From Martinezella rhizogenes (GTDB lineage Bacteria > Pseudomonadota > Alphaproteobacteria > Rhizobiales > Rhizobiaceae), in contig JAAMEZ010000050.1 in NCBI GenBank assembly GCA_013322215.1, positions 1 through 64,000 on the forward strand: a DNA stretch of 64,000 bases, read 5' to 3'. A program made the translations under genes and the position numbers. Below are positions 1 to 8,761 of the stretch, one piece after another (positions within the stretch are counted from its first letter, which is position 1; each line of letters starts with the position of its first letter). The notes beneath the pieces were generated by a model. That model was given only the letters and a program-made list of their open reading frames with translations. It was not told where the DNA came from and did not search any database.

Positions 1-60
1 ATCTAGGAAACACTAGAGCGAAGGACTTCGTCGCCAGCAGCGCCGCCGCCCTCGTCAGTG
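1..60 (-). other. Leader of the leftward transcript, possibly the rRNA operon leader
   Basis: This stretch lies between the probable start site of the leftward promoter and the window edge. It has no open frame of note and is rich in GCGGCG-type runs. It contains a short self-complementary segment (CGAAG at 20-24 and CTTCG at 26-30). It would be the 5' leader preceding 16S rRNA if the promoter assignment is right. Confidence 0.4.
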
Positions 61-100
61 ATCGGGCTTATAGACCCTACCTCCGAACCAAGTCAACAGC
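55..100 (-). promoter_or_regulatory. Strong leftward promoter, probably of an rRNA operon
   Basis: Reading the minus strand, TTGACT (complement of 91-96) is followed 17 bases later by CTATAA (complement of 68-73), or 18 bases later by TATAAG (67-72). Both are close to the sigma-70 consensus. The discriminator downstream is GC-rich, as is usual for stable-RNA promoters, and the transcript would leave the window at its left end. The leader resembles what I recall of rhizobial 16S rRNA upstream regions. The promoter boxes are seen directly; the rRNA assignment is inference because the 16S gene itself is outside the window. Confidence 0.65.
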
Positions 101-122
101 TCAACTGTAAAAATTCTGACAT

Positions 123-493
123 TTTTGTAACTAACTGATTTTAAAGACACTTTTGTAATGTCGAGAGGAATTGCGGTCGTTTTTATCTGATTGCGGGCGA
201 TTTCCGGATTCATTTTGCGGTCTCGGTCGGAATCGCCCGGATTAGCGTTCGCAAAGTGGTTCTCTCGGCTCTATGGGCACGCGCCCTCGACCTCTCATTG
301 CCAGCCAGCCACCCAGGACCTAATAGACATCGGACACATAAGGGAAGCGGAGCATGGTGCTTCTTACTATAGGCCGGGCGCGGGCGCTGATGCCGCGACC
401 GGCCTTGATCGATACGGGAGCCCGGTCTTTGCCGACGATTGCGCAATGCGGATCCGGCACCATCCCACATAGCGCGATACGGAGCCGACTGGC
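123..493. other. Non-coding region upstream of hrpB
   Basis: The first part (about 105-160) is AT-rich, unlike its surroundings, and may hold the hrpB promoter. I could not pick a convincing -35/-10 pair. The rest has only short overlapping frames on both strands with no recognisable protein. No repeat or RNA gene was seen. Confidence 0.4.
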
Positions 494-2974
494 GTGACAT
501 ATAGAGTGCCTTCATTGCCGGAGCTGCCGGTCTCGCATGTGCTTGCCGATATCGGCGCGGCACTCGCCAGCGAGCGGCGTGCCGTGCTTTCCGCACCGCC
601 CGGCGCCGGCAAGACGACGCTGGTGCCGCTCTATCTATTGGGTCAAGGCTGGCGCGGCGATGACAGGATCATTCTTCTGGAACCACGGCGGCTGGCGGCA
701 AGGGCCGCTGCTGCCCGCATGGCCTCGCTGCTTGGCGAACAGGTCGGCGATACCGTCGGCTATCGCATGCGGCTCGACAATCGCATCTCTGCCAAGACCC
801 GCATCGAGGTGGTGACCGAGGGCGTGTTCGCCCGCATGACCCTCGACGACCCGGAACTCACCGGCATCTCCACCGTCATCTTTGACGAATTCCACGAGCG
901 CTCCCTGGATGCCGATTTCGGCCTGGCGCTGGCGCTCGACGTGCAATCGGCGCTGCGGGAGGGCCTGCGCATCCTCGTGATGTCGGCAACGCTGGACGTC
1001 GAGCGTGTCGCGGCCCTGCTTGACCATCCGCCCGTGATCGAGAGCATGGGTCGCAGCTTTCCGATCGAGATCCGCCATCAGGACAGGCCGGCAGGAGAGC
1101 GGGTCGAGGATACGGTGACGCGGGCGATCCTCGACGCACATATCAAGGAACAGGGCTCGATCCTCGCCTTCCTGCCGGGACAGGCAGAAATCACCCGCAC
1201 GGCGGAACGGCTCGACGGCCGGTTCGGGCCGGGGACGGTGATTGCGCCGCTCTACGGCAATCTCAGCCAGAAAGAACAGGATGCGGCGATCCGGCCCGCG
1301 CCGCAAGGCACCCGCAAGATCGTGCTGGCGACGTCGATCGCTGAAACCTCCATCACCATCGACGGCGTGCGGATCGTTATCGACAGCGGCCTGCAGCGCC
1401 TGCCCGTCTTCGAGGCCTCGACCGGCATTACGCGGCTGGAGACCGTGCGCGTATCGCGCGCCTCGGCCGATCAGCGCGCCGGCCGCGCCGGGCGAACCGA
1501 GCCGGGTATCGCCATTCGACTGTGGCATCAGGGGCAGACGGCGGCACTCCCGGCCTTTACGCCGCCACAGATCCTTTCGAGCGACCTTTCCGGTCTCGCG
1601 CTCGATCTCGCTCACTGGGGCGTACAGGATCCCGCAACGCTTTCTTTCGTCGACCAACCACCGGCAACCACGCTTGCCGAGGCGCGGACCCTGCTCCGGC
1701 AGCTGGGCGCGCTCGATGCGGAAAACGGGCTGACGGCACGCGGCCGGCTGATGCGGGAGCTCGCCTTGCCGCCACGGCTGGCAGCCATGGTGATTTCAGC
1801 TGGCGAATTCGGCCAGGCGCGCGAGGCGGCGTTGCTTTCCGTGCTGCTGACGGAACAGGGGCTTGGGGGGCAGAGCATCGATCTGGAAGATCGGCTGCGA
1901 CGCTTCAAGACGGAAAAGGGTGAGCGGGCGGAAGCCGCGCGTCGCCTTGCCGGGCGTCTCGCCCAGGCAGCCGGCGGCAACACCAGCCCCACCGCCTCGT
2001 CTATTCCACCCTTTGCCGGTGCATTGCTGCTGCATGCTTTTCCCGACCGCATCGCCCTGCAGCGCGGCGGACGAGGACGCTTCGTCATGGCCAATGGGCG
2101 CGGCGCGGAACTGCCGGAGACCGAGCGGCTGGCAGGATCGCAGATGCTCGTCATCGCCGACCTGACGGGACGTGCGGCGCAGGCGCGCATTCTCGCGGCG
2201 GCGGAGATTTCCCGCGCCGATGTCGAAGAGCATTTGCCGGGCGAGGTCCGCACCGAGGATCAGAGCTTTTTCGATAAAGCGAGCCGGCAGGTGCGGGCGC
2301 GACGAGCAACGCGGCTCGGCGCCATCATCTTCGAGGAAACGCCTCTGCCGCGCCCCTCCGGCGAGCAGGCAGCCAAGGCGCTGGCCGAGGGCATCCGCGA
2401 ACTGGGGATCGACGTCCTGCCCTTTTCCAAGGAGGCGGCGCAGCTGCGCGACAGGATCGGCTTCTTATATAGGACGATCGGCGAGCCGTGGCCGGATATG
2501 AGCGACGAAGCCTTGGCCGCACGGCTCGACGAATGGTTCACGCCGTTTCAGACTGACGCGCGCGGCCTTTCCGACATCTCGGCCGGCGGCCTTTCCAATG
2601 GGCTGATGTCACTGGTGCCGCATGAGCTGCAGCGCGATCTCTCCCGGATGGCGCCGACGCATTTCGAAGCGCCGACCGGCCAGCGCCATCCCATTCAATA
2701 TGATGGCGAGGAGCCGCTGCTCACCATTCGCGTTCAGGAGCTCTTCGGGCTGAAACAGCATCCGGCGATCGGCGGCGGCAGATTGCCGCTGGTGCTGGAG
2801 TTGACATCGCCGGCGCATCGCCCGATCCAGACGACGCGCGACCTGCCGGGCTTCTGGGCCGGATCCTGGAAGGACGTGCGCGCCGATATGCGCGGCCGCT
2901 ACCCGAGGCATCCCTGGCCGGAAGATCCGGCCGAGGCCTTGCCGACAACACGCGCCAAGCCACGAGGGACCTGA
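494..2974 (+). CDS. hrpB: ATP-dependent helicase HrpB
   Basis: An 826-residue DExH-box helicase of the HrpB family, the usual length. The N-terminal half carries the motor motifs: Walker A PPGAGKTT at 35-42, the Walker B box as DEFH at about 131, MSATLD at about 163 and QRAGRAGR at about 327. The C-terminal half is the HrpB-specific region. The family is thought to act on RNA, but its bacterial role is poorly defined. The start codon is GTG; no ATG near it gives the conserved N-terminus. The next gene, actS, begins two bases after the stop codon, so the two are probably co-transcribed. Confidence 0.95.
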   Translation: MTYRVPSLPELPVSHVLADIGAALASERRAVLSAPPGAGKTTLVPLYLLGQGWRGDDRIILLEPRRLAARAAAARMASLLGEQVGDTVGYRMRLDNRISAKTRIEVVTEGVFARMTLDDPELTGISTVIFDEFHERSLDADFGLALALDVQSALREGLRILVMSATLDVERVAALLDHPPVIESMGRSFPIEIRHQDRPAGERVEDTVTRAILDAHIKEQGSILAFLPGQAEITRTAERLDGRFGPGTVIAPLYGNLSQKEQDAAIRPAPQGTRKIVLATSIAETSITIDGVRIVIDSGLQRLPVFEASTGITRLETVRVSRASADQRAGRAGRTEPGIAIRLWHQGQTAALPAFTPPQILSSDLSGLALDLAHWGVQDPATLSFVDQPPATTLAEARTLLRQLGALDAENGLTARGRLMRELALPPRLAAMVISAGEFGQAREAALLSVLLTEQGLGGQSIDLEDRLRRFKTEKGERAEAARRLAGRLAQAAGGNTSPTASSIPPFAGALLLHAFPDRIALQRGGRGRFVMANGRGAELPETERLAGSQMLVIADLTGRAAQARILAAAEISRADVEEHLPGEVRTEDQSFFDKASRQVRARRATRLGAIIFEETPLPRPSGEQAAKALAEGIRELGIDVLPFSKEAAQLRDRIGFLYRTIGEPWPDMSDEALAARLDEWFTPFQTDARGLSDISAGGLSNGLMSLVPHELQRDLSRMAPTHFEAPTGQRHPIQYDGEEPLLTIRVQELFGLKQHPAIGGGRLPLVLELTSPAHRPIQTTRDLPGFWAGSWKDVRADMRGRYPRHPWPEDPAEALPTTRAKPRGT

Positions 2975-2976
2975 CA

Positions 2977-4314
2977 ATGGCACGCTTCTTCCGGGGACTG
3001 GAAAAACTCTCCGAGGCCGAGATGAAGGCGCAGGAAGGCCATCGCACCAGCCGGCGGCTGAGATTGCAGACGCTGGTGCGCCTGCGCTGGCTTGCCGTCG
3101 GCGGCCAGACGGTGACTGTCATGATCGTCGCCTTCTGGCTGAAATTTCCGATGCCGCTCCTGCCTTGCTGCGTGCTGATCGCCTGCCTCGCCTGGATCAA
3201 CTTCTTCCTGACGCTGCGCTACCCGCCGACGCACCGGCTGGAGGCGCCGGCGGCCTTCGCGCTGCTCAGCCTCGACCTTCTGCAGCTCTGTGGACTGCTG
3301 CTGATTACCGGCGGATTGGCCAATCCCTTCTCGGCGCTGGTCTGCGTGCCCGTCATCATTTCCTTCGCCTCACAGCCGATCCGCTACAGCATGCCGCTGA
3401 TAGGTCTGGCGATGATCTGCATTACCGGCCTTGCCTTCTCTCCCTTCCCCTTGCCCTGGTATGAGGGCGTTTCGGTGAGTGTGCACAGCGTGATGCAGTT
3501 GGGCGTTTGGTGCTCTATCGCTTCCACCATGGCTTTCGCCGCCTTCTATGCCTATCGCGTCTCCATGGAAGCCTCGCAGCTTGCCGATGCGCTCTCGGCA
3601 ACGGAGCTGGTGCTGCAGCGGGAAAAGCACCTGTCGCAGCTCGATGGGCTGGCGGCGGCGGCCGCACACGAGCTCGGTACGCCGCTTGCGACGATCAGTG
3701 TCGTCGCCAAGGAGATGGAACGCGAACTCAGAGAAGACGACCGGTTCCGCGAGGATGTGGCACTGCTGCGCAGCCAGAGCGAGCGCTGCCGCGATATCCT
3801 GCGGCGGCTAACGACGCTCTCCTCCGAGGATGAGGCACATATGCGGCGGCTCACTTTGTCGTCCATGATGGAGGAGATCATCGCGCCGCATCGCGAGTTC
3901 GGGATCAATCTGGAATTCATCGAAAAGAGCCCGCGCTCCGGCGAACCCGTCCTCAGCCGCAATGCCGGCATCATGTACGGCCTCGGCAATCTCATCGAAA
4001 ATGCCGTCGACTATGCCCGTAAAACGGTGACCGTCACGGTGGACTATACAGCCGACGCTCTGACCATCGTCATCGAGGATGACGGCAATGGCTATTCGCC
4101 GGAAATACTGGCGCGGATCGGCGAACCCTATGTCACTTCGCGCCAGCGTGACGACACCGCGGGCGGACTCGGCCTTGGCCTCTTCATCGCCAAGACGCTG
4201 CTTGAACGCTCGGGCGCCGCGCTTTCCTTCGGCAATCGCGATCCGGAAACGCCAGGTGCGCGCATCCGCGTCGAATGGCCGCGCGTGTTAATCGACAGTA
4301 ATTCGACAAAATGA
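2977..4314 (+). CDS. actS: Redox sensor histidine kinase ActS (RegB/PrrB family)
   Basis: A 445-residue membrane histidine kinase. Several hydrophobic segments lie at about residues 45-190, followed by the H-box AAHELGTPL with the phospho-accepting His231 and a C-terminal ATPase domain ending in GGLGLGLFIAKTLLE. Two RegB features are visible: GGLANPF at 112-118, the family's proposed quinone-sensing loop, and Cys271 in SERCRDIL, matching the redox-active cysteine region of RegB. In rhizobia this kinase signals redox and acid state to ActR, whose gene follows 76 bases downstream. Family assignment is firm; the signal sensed here is inferred from homologues. Confidence 0.92.
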   Translation: MARFFRGLEKLSEAEMKAQEGHRTSRRLRLQTLVRLRWLAVGGQTVTVMIVAFWLKFPMPLLPCCVLIACLAWINFFLTLRYPPTHRLEAPAAFALLSLDLLQLCGLLLITGGLANPFSALVCVPVIISFASQPIRYSMPLIGLAMICITGLAFSPFPLPWYEGVSVSVHSVMQLGVWCSIASTMAFAAFYAYRVSMEASQLADALSATELVLQREKHLSQLDGLAAAAAHELGTPLATISVVAKEMERELREDDRFREDVALLRSQSERCRDILRRLTTLSSEDEAHMRRLTLSSMMEEIIAPHREFGINLEFIEKSPRSGEPVLSRNAGIMYGLGNLIENAVDYARKTVTVTVDYTADALTIVIEDDGNGYSPEILARIGEPYVTSRQRDDTAGGLGLGLFIAKTLLERSGAALSFGNRDPETPGARIRVEWPRVLIDSNSTK

Positions 4315-4390
4315 TTTTCGCGGCTTAAAACTGCGATCGTCAAAATCGGTAGGAATATGCAGGCGGATGATCGCCGGGATAGAAGATAGA

Positions 4391-4978
4391 ATGACGGATA
4401 AAGAGAGCACAGCCCCGCAGGCCGGGGCGAACGATGATGCAGCCCACATAGGCCCGGATGCCACATTGCTGATCGTCGATGACGATGGTCCCTTTCTGCG
4501 CCGGCTGGCGCGCGCGATGGAAGCGCGGGGCTTCGTCGTGGAGACGGCGGAATCAGTGGCGGAAGGCGTCGCCAAATCCAAGGCGAGCCCGCCGAAACAT
4601 GCCGTGGTCGACCTTCGCCTCGGCGACGGCAACGGACTGGACGTGATCGAAGCAATCCGCCAGCGACGCGACGACACGCGCATCGTGGTGCTGACAGGCT
4701 ACGGAAACATCGCGACGGCGGTGACCGCCGTCAAGCTCGGCGCGGTCGATTATCTCGCCAAGCCCGCCGATGCCGACGACGTCTATGCCGCGCTGACGCA
4801 GCGTCCCGGCGAGAAGGCGGAAGTGCCCGAGAACCCGATGTCGGCGGACCGCGTCCGTTGGGAACATATCCAGCGCGTCTACGAGATGTGCGAGCGCAAT
4901 GTTTCCGAAACGGCCCGGCGCCTCAACATGCATCGCCGGACGCTGCAGCGCATTCTTGCCAAGCGCGCGCCGAAATAA
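4391..4978 (+). CDS. actR: Response regulator ActR (RegA/PrrA family)
   Basis: A 195-residue response regulator. The receiver domain has the acidic cluster DDD near residues 34-36 and phospho-acceptor Asp74 in VVDLRLGDGNG. The C-terminus is a Fis-type helix-turn-helix (SETARRLNMHRRTLQRIL), as in all RegA proteins. I chose ATG 4391 (MTDKEST) over an in-frame ATG at 4367 because the conserved N-terminus begins there. It is the cognate partner of ActS just upstream and is expected to control energy, CO2 and nitrogen metabolism genes in response to redox state. Confidence 0.93.
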   Translation: MTDKESTAPQAGANDDAAHIGPDATLLIVDDDGPFLRRLARAMEARGFVVETAESVAEGVAKSKASPPKHAVVDLRLGDGNGLDVIEAIRQRRDDTRIVVLTGYGNIATAVTAVKLGAVDYLAKPADADDVYAALTQRPGEKAEVPENPMSADRVRWEHIQRVYEMCERNVSETARRLNMHRRTLQRILAKRAPK

Positions 4979-4979
4979 A

Positions 4980-5022
4980 GCAATTCCAGGAAAAGTGCGC
5001 AGCGGTTTTCCGTCCGGAATTG
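4980..5022 (-). repeat. Short palindromic repeat, copy E of the AAAACCGC/CACTTTT family
   Basis: CAATTCC (4981-4987) pairs with GGAATTG (5016-5022). Read on the minus strand, the loop side holds AAAACCGCTGCGCACTTTT, flanked by CGG on the left and CCT on the right. The same core occurs at 13498-13522, 21805-21829, 29661-29685 and 50479-50503. It sits between the ends of actR and mmcB, which converge, so it may also act as a terminator or RNA-end stabiliser. Confidence 0.8.
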
Positions 5023-5041
5023 TGCCGGAGAGCGGGCTGAC

Positions 5042-5530
5042 CTATTCGGAAGCGAAAGACTTGCCCGTCGCCCATTCGGCCAATAGCAGGCGCTGGGCGG
5101 CGGCGCGTGAGAAATTGAGCGTCACCGACTTGCGCGTCGCCGGCGGCAGGCGATGCTCCGGCGCTTCACGGATGATGTGGGCGCCATAGCCGTCGGACAG
5201 AAACAGCCCGCAATCCTCCGGAAAGATATCAAGCGGCACGTCCTTGTGCGTCGCGAAGAACATCCGGTCGCAATGCTGCCGGTATTCGGGCCATTTGCGA
5301 TCGACGCGGAAATCCTCGATCGAGGTCTTGATCTCGATGATCCAGATCTCGCCCTTTTCCGAAAGGCTGATGAGATCGGCGCGACGACCGCTGGCAAGCG
5401 GCAACTCCGGCAAGACCGCATGGCGCATGTCATGCAGTAATAGTTGCACGCCCTTGCGTACAAGCATGGCCCGCTCCGACTGCCGGCCATCTATTAACGG
5501 ATTGTTATTGTAAACGTTCAAAATCGTCAT
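5042..5530 (-). CDS. mmcB: MmcB family DNA-repair protein, PD-(D/E)XK nuclease-like
   Basis: A 162-residue protein matching the alphaproteobacterial MmcB family. The nuclease-like core is visible: Asp52 in RRADLI, then Glu66 and Lys68 in WIIEIKTS, giving the D...E-x-K signature of the PD-(D/E)XK fold. In Caulobacter, mmcB is induced by mitomycin C damage. The catalytic residues are intact here, so it could cleave or process DNA, but its exact substrate is not known to me. It is transcribed away from the L,D-transpeptidase gene. Confidence 0.85.
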   Translation of the reverse strand: MTILNVYNNNPLIDGRQSERAMLVRKGVQLLLHDMRHAVLPELPLASGRRADLISLSEKGEIWIIEIKTSIEDFRVDRKWPEYRQHCDRMFFATHKDVPLDIFPEDCGLFLSDGYGAHIIREAPEHRLPPATRKSVTLNFSRAAAQRLLLAEWATGKSFASE

Positions 5531-5711
5531 GAATTGTCTCGGGGACAGGCCCGGCGTTGTTGCAAAAAAACCATGTCCTTCTAATTTGCGCGCCGGCGCT
5601 ATTTTTGTAGGGCCACAGCAGCTTGCAAAGCCAAGTTTAATGGAAAATAAACTTTAGACAAAGATGGTTGATAGCCATCCGTTTCCCGCCACGAAAATTC
5701 AAGAGACTTCC

Positions 5712-6386
5712 ATGCGCATCCGTAATGCTATGACCGCACTCGGCCTTGTCGCAACGCTCGCATCGGCTGGCTATGCCACCACCGCCGCAGCAGCGCCGGC
5801 CGCAACCGCAAATTCGGCCACCGAGACCATCAAGACTTTCGATGGCGACTACGGTGTCACGAGCGACAACGGCTTCCAGCTGCCGGCAATCCCGATCCAG
5901 AAGGTGAAGCCGCAGTTCCGCCGTCAGATCGTCGAATACAAGACGGATGAGGCCGAAGGCACCATCATCGTCAACACGCGCGAGCGTCATCTCTACTACA
6001 TTCTAGGCAATGGCGAAGCGATGCGCTACGGCATCGGCGTCGGCAAGCAGGGCTTCTCCTGGTCCGGCACCGCATATGTCGCCTGGAAGCAGGAATGGCC
6101 GAACTGGCATCCGCCGAAGGAAATGGCTGTTCGCCGTCCGGAAATCGCCAAATATGTCGATGGCGGCATGAACCCGGGCCTGTCGAACCCGCTCGGTGCG
6201 CGCGCCATGTATCTCTACAATGAAAAGGGCCAGGACACGTTGTTCCGCCTGCACGGCACGCCGGAATGGGCTTCGATCGGTACCGCAGCCTCCTCTGGCT
6301 GCATCCGCCTAATCAATCAGGACGTGATCGATCTCTACAGCCGCGTTCTTCCGGGCCGCAGCACCAAGGTCATCGTTATCCAGTAA
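5712..6386 (+). CDS. Exported L,D-transpeptidase (YkuD domain)
   Basis: A 224-residue secreted protein. The N-terminus (MRIRN, then a hydrophobic run ending in AAAAAP) is a typical signal peptide, which favours ATG 5712 over the in-frame ATG at 5664. The YkuD domain carries the catalytic signature: His181 in LHGTPEW and nucleophile Cys197 in SSGCIRL. Such enzymes form 3-3 cross-links in peptidoglycan or attach proteins to it, an abundant type of linkage in Rhizobiales. The gene is alone in its direction and ends in a strong terminator. Confidence 0.93.
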   Translation: MRIRNAMTALGLVATLASAGYATTAAAAPAATANSATETIKTFDGDYGVTSDNGFQLPAIPIQKVKPQFRRQIVEYKTDEAEGTIIVNTRERHLYYILGNGEAMRYGIGVGKQGFSWSGTAYVAWKQEWPNWHPPKEMAVRRPEIAKYVDGGMNPGLSNPLGARAMYLYNEKGQDTLFRLHGTPEWASIGTAASSGCIRLINQDVIDLYSRVLPGRSTKVIVIQ

Positions 6387-6403
6387 TCACTGGGCATTCG
6401 GAT

Positions 6404-6443
6404 TTAAAAAAGCCGCCGGATATCGATCCGGCGGCTTTTTTTG
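6404..6443. terminator. Bidirectional rho-independent terminator between the L,D-transpeptidase gene and glcB
   Basis: AGCCGCCGGA (6411-6420) pairs perfectly with TCCGGCGGCT (6427-6436) around a 6-base loop. A run of A precedes the stem and a run of T follows it, so it can end transcripts arriving from both converging genes. Confidence 0.92.
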
Positions 6444-6474
6444 TTTGCGTCTTTCAGCTGTGCCTCCGGCAGGC

Positions 6475-8643
6475 CTATCCGGCCTGCTTTGCCTTCAGCT
6501 CGATGCGGCGGCGGTGGAGGACCGGTTCGGTATAGCCGTTCGGCTGCTCGCGGCCCTTGAGGACGAGATCAAGCGCTGCCTGGAAGGCGACCGAACCGTC
6601 GAAATTGCCTGACATCGCGATGTACTGCGGATCATCGGCATTCTGCTGATCGACCACGGCGGCCATGCGCTTCATCGTTTCCAGAATCTGCGCTTCGGTG
6701 ATGACCTTGTGATGCAGCCAGTTCGCCATGTGCTGCGCCGAGATGCGCAGGGTGGCGCGGTCTTCCATGAGGCCGACATCGTTGATGTCCGGAACCTTGG
6801 AGCAGCCGACGCCCTGATCGACCCAGCGCACGACATAGCCGAGGATACCCTGGCTGTTGTTGTCGATCTCGCGCTGGATTTCCTCCGGCGTCCAGTTCGG
6901 CCGCGAGGCGACCGGCACGGAGAGAATATCCGAGAGCTTGGCGCGGCCGCGGCTCTTCAGGCTCTTCTGCACCTCGGCAACGTTGACGCGGTGATAATGC
7001 GTGGCGTGCAGCGTCGCCGCCGTCGGAGACGGCACCCAGGCGGTGTTGGCGCCGGCCTTCGGATGCGCGATCTTCTGCTCGAGCATGGCGGCCATCAGAT
7101 CCGGCATGGCCCACATGCCCTTGCCGATCTGCGCATGGCCGGAGAGTCCGCATTCGAGGCCGATATCGACGTTCCAGTTCTCATAGGCAGCGATCCAGGC
7201 CGCCTGCTTCATGTCGCCTTTGCGGATCATCGGGCCGGCTTCCATCGAGGTGTGGATTTCATCGCCGGTGCGATCGAGGAAGCCGGTATTGATGAAGACG
7301 ACGCGCTCGCGGGCGGCACGGATCGCTTCCTTGAGGTTGACCGTGGTGCGGCGCTCTTCGTCCATGATGCCCATCTTCATGGTGTTTCTGGGCATGCCGA
7401 GCAGGTCCTCGACGCGCGTGAAGGTATCGACGGCGAAGGCGACTTCTTCCGGGCCGTGCATCTTCGGCTTGACGACATACATCGAGCCGGTGCGCGAGTT
7501 CTTGCGGCGGCCGTTCGGGCCGATGTCGTAGAGGGCGATCAGGCCGGTGATGACAGCATCCATGACGCCTTCCGGCACCTCGTTGCCATCCCGGTCGAGG
7601 ATGGCGGGATTGGTCATCAGGTGACCGACATTGCGCACCAGCATCAGCGATCGGCAATGCAGATCGAAAGTGCTGCCATCCGGCGCGGTATAGGCGACAT
7701 CGGGATTGAGGCGGCGCGTAAAGGTCTTGCCGCCCTTGGCAACGTCCTCGGTCAGGTCGCCCTTCATCAGGCCGAGCCAGTTGCGATAGACTTCGGCCTT
7801 GTCCTCGGCGTCGACGGCCGCGATCGAATCCTCGCAGTCCATGATCGTCGTGATGGCCGATTCCAGGCGGACGTCGGAAATGCCGGCCGGATCGGTCTTG
7901 CCGATGGCCGTACTCGTATCGATGACGATTTCGATATGGATGCCGTTCTGCTTCAGGAGGATATGCGTCGGGGTGGCGGCATCACCAAGGTAGCCGGCGA
8001 AATGGCTGCCATCGGCGAGCTTTACGGCACCGCCCTTGGTCGTGATCGCCAGGACGCCATCCTTGACCGCGAGGCCGGTAACGTCCTTCCAGCTGGCACC
8101 GTCAAGCAGCACGGTGGAATCAAGGAAATCGCGAACCCAGGCAATGACCTTCTCGCCACGCTTGGGATTATATCCCTTGCCCTTCTCGGCGCCATCGGTC
8201 TCCGGAATGGCATCGGTGCCGTAGAGGGCGTCGTAGAGCGACCCCCAGCGGGCATTGGCCGCGTTCAGCGCATAGCGGGCATTCATGACGGGAACGACGA
8301 GCTGCGGGCCGGCAATGTGGGAAATCTCGGGATCGACGTTGGCAGTCGACACGGCAAAGGCCGGGCCTTCGGGCACGATATAGCCGATGTCGCGAAGGAA
8401 GGCTTCGTAGGCGGCGAGATCGACTGGGGCGCCGTTCTTGCGATACCAGTCGTCGAGCGCTGCCTGCATGTGGTCACGCTTGGCAAGGAGCTCGCGGTTC
8501 CGCGGTGCGAGATCGTGGACGATCTTGGAAAAACCGGCAAAGAAGGCATCGGCATCCACGCCCGAACCCGGTAGTGCCTCCTTGACGAGGAAATCGTAAA
8601 GGACCTGTTCGATCTGAAGCCCGTGTTTCTCAATGCGGCTCAT
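6475..8643 (-). CDS. glcB: Malate synthase G
   Basis: A 722-residue protein, the usual size of the G isoform. It condenses glyoxylate with acetyl-CoA to give malate in the glyoxylate shunt. The catalytic-barrel segments [18 protein letters not shown] and [16 protein letters not shown] are clearly present, and the C-terminal plug domain is complete. No isocitrate lyase gene is nearby. The enzyme lets cells grow on acetate, fatty acids or stored PHB, for which a depolymerase gene lies further along the window. The 118 bases upstream are AT-rich and should hold its promoter. Confidence 0.97.
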   Translation of the reverse strand: MSRIEKHGLQIEQVLYDFLVKEALPGSGVDADAFFAGFSKIVHDLAPRNRELLAKRDHMQAALDDWYRKNGAPVDLAAYEAFLRDIGYIVPEGPAFAVSTANVDPEISHIAGPQLVVPVMNARYALNAANARWGSLYDALYGTDAIPETDGAEKGKGYNPKRGEKVIAWVRDFLDSTVLLDGASWKDVTGLAVKDGVLAITTKGGAVKLADGSHFAGYLGDAATPTHILLKQNGIHIEIVIDTSTAIGKTDPAGISDVRLESAITTIMDCEDSIAAVDAEDKAEVYRNWLGLMKGDLTEDVAKGGKTFTRRLNPDVAYTAPDGSTFDLHCRSLMLVRNVGHLMTNPAILDRDGNEVPEGVMDAVITGLIALYDIGPNGRRKNSRTGSMYVVKPKMHGPEEVAFAVDTFTRVEDLLGMPRNTMKMGIMDEERRTTVNLKEAIRAARERVVFINTGFLDRTGDEIHTSMEAGPMIRKGDMKQAAWIAAYENWNVDIGLECGLSGHAQIGKGMWAMPDLMAAMLEQKIAHPKAGANTAWVPSPTAATLHATHYHRVNVAEVQKSLKSRGRAKLSDILSVPVASRPNWTPEEIQREIDNNSQGILGYVVRWVDQGVGCSKVPDINDVGLMEDRATLRISAQHMANWLHHKVITEAQILETMKRMAAVVDQQNADDPQYIAMSGNFDGSVAFQAALDLVLKGREQPNGYTEPVLHRRRIELKAKQAG

Positions 8644-8761
8644 GCCATATACTCCTCAAGGCCGTTCTACGGCTCAGTTTTTACATGTTGCCACTTTGCT
8701 CACGCTTTCACTTCTGTCAATTTGGCAATAGTTCGAAAGATTTATGCCTTTAGGGAAATAA

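Noticed and set aside
6709-8574. Long plus-strand frame of 621 codons opposite malate synthase
   Set aside because: It is the antisense of glcB, caused by high GC at third codon positions. The translation shows no known domain and is rich in charged repeats typical of shadows.
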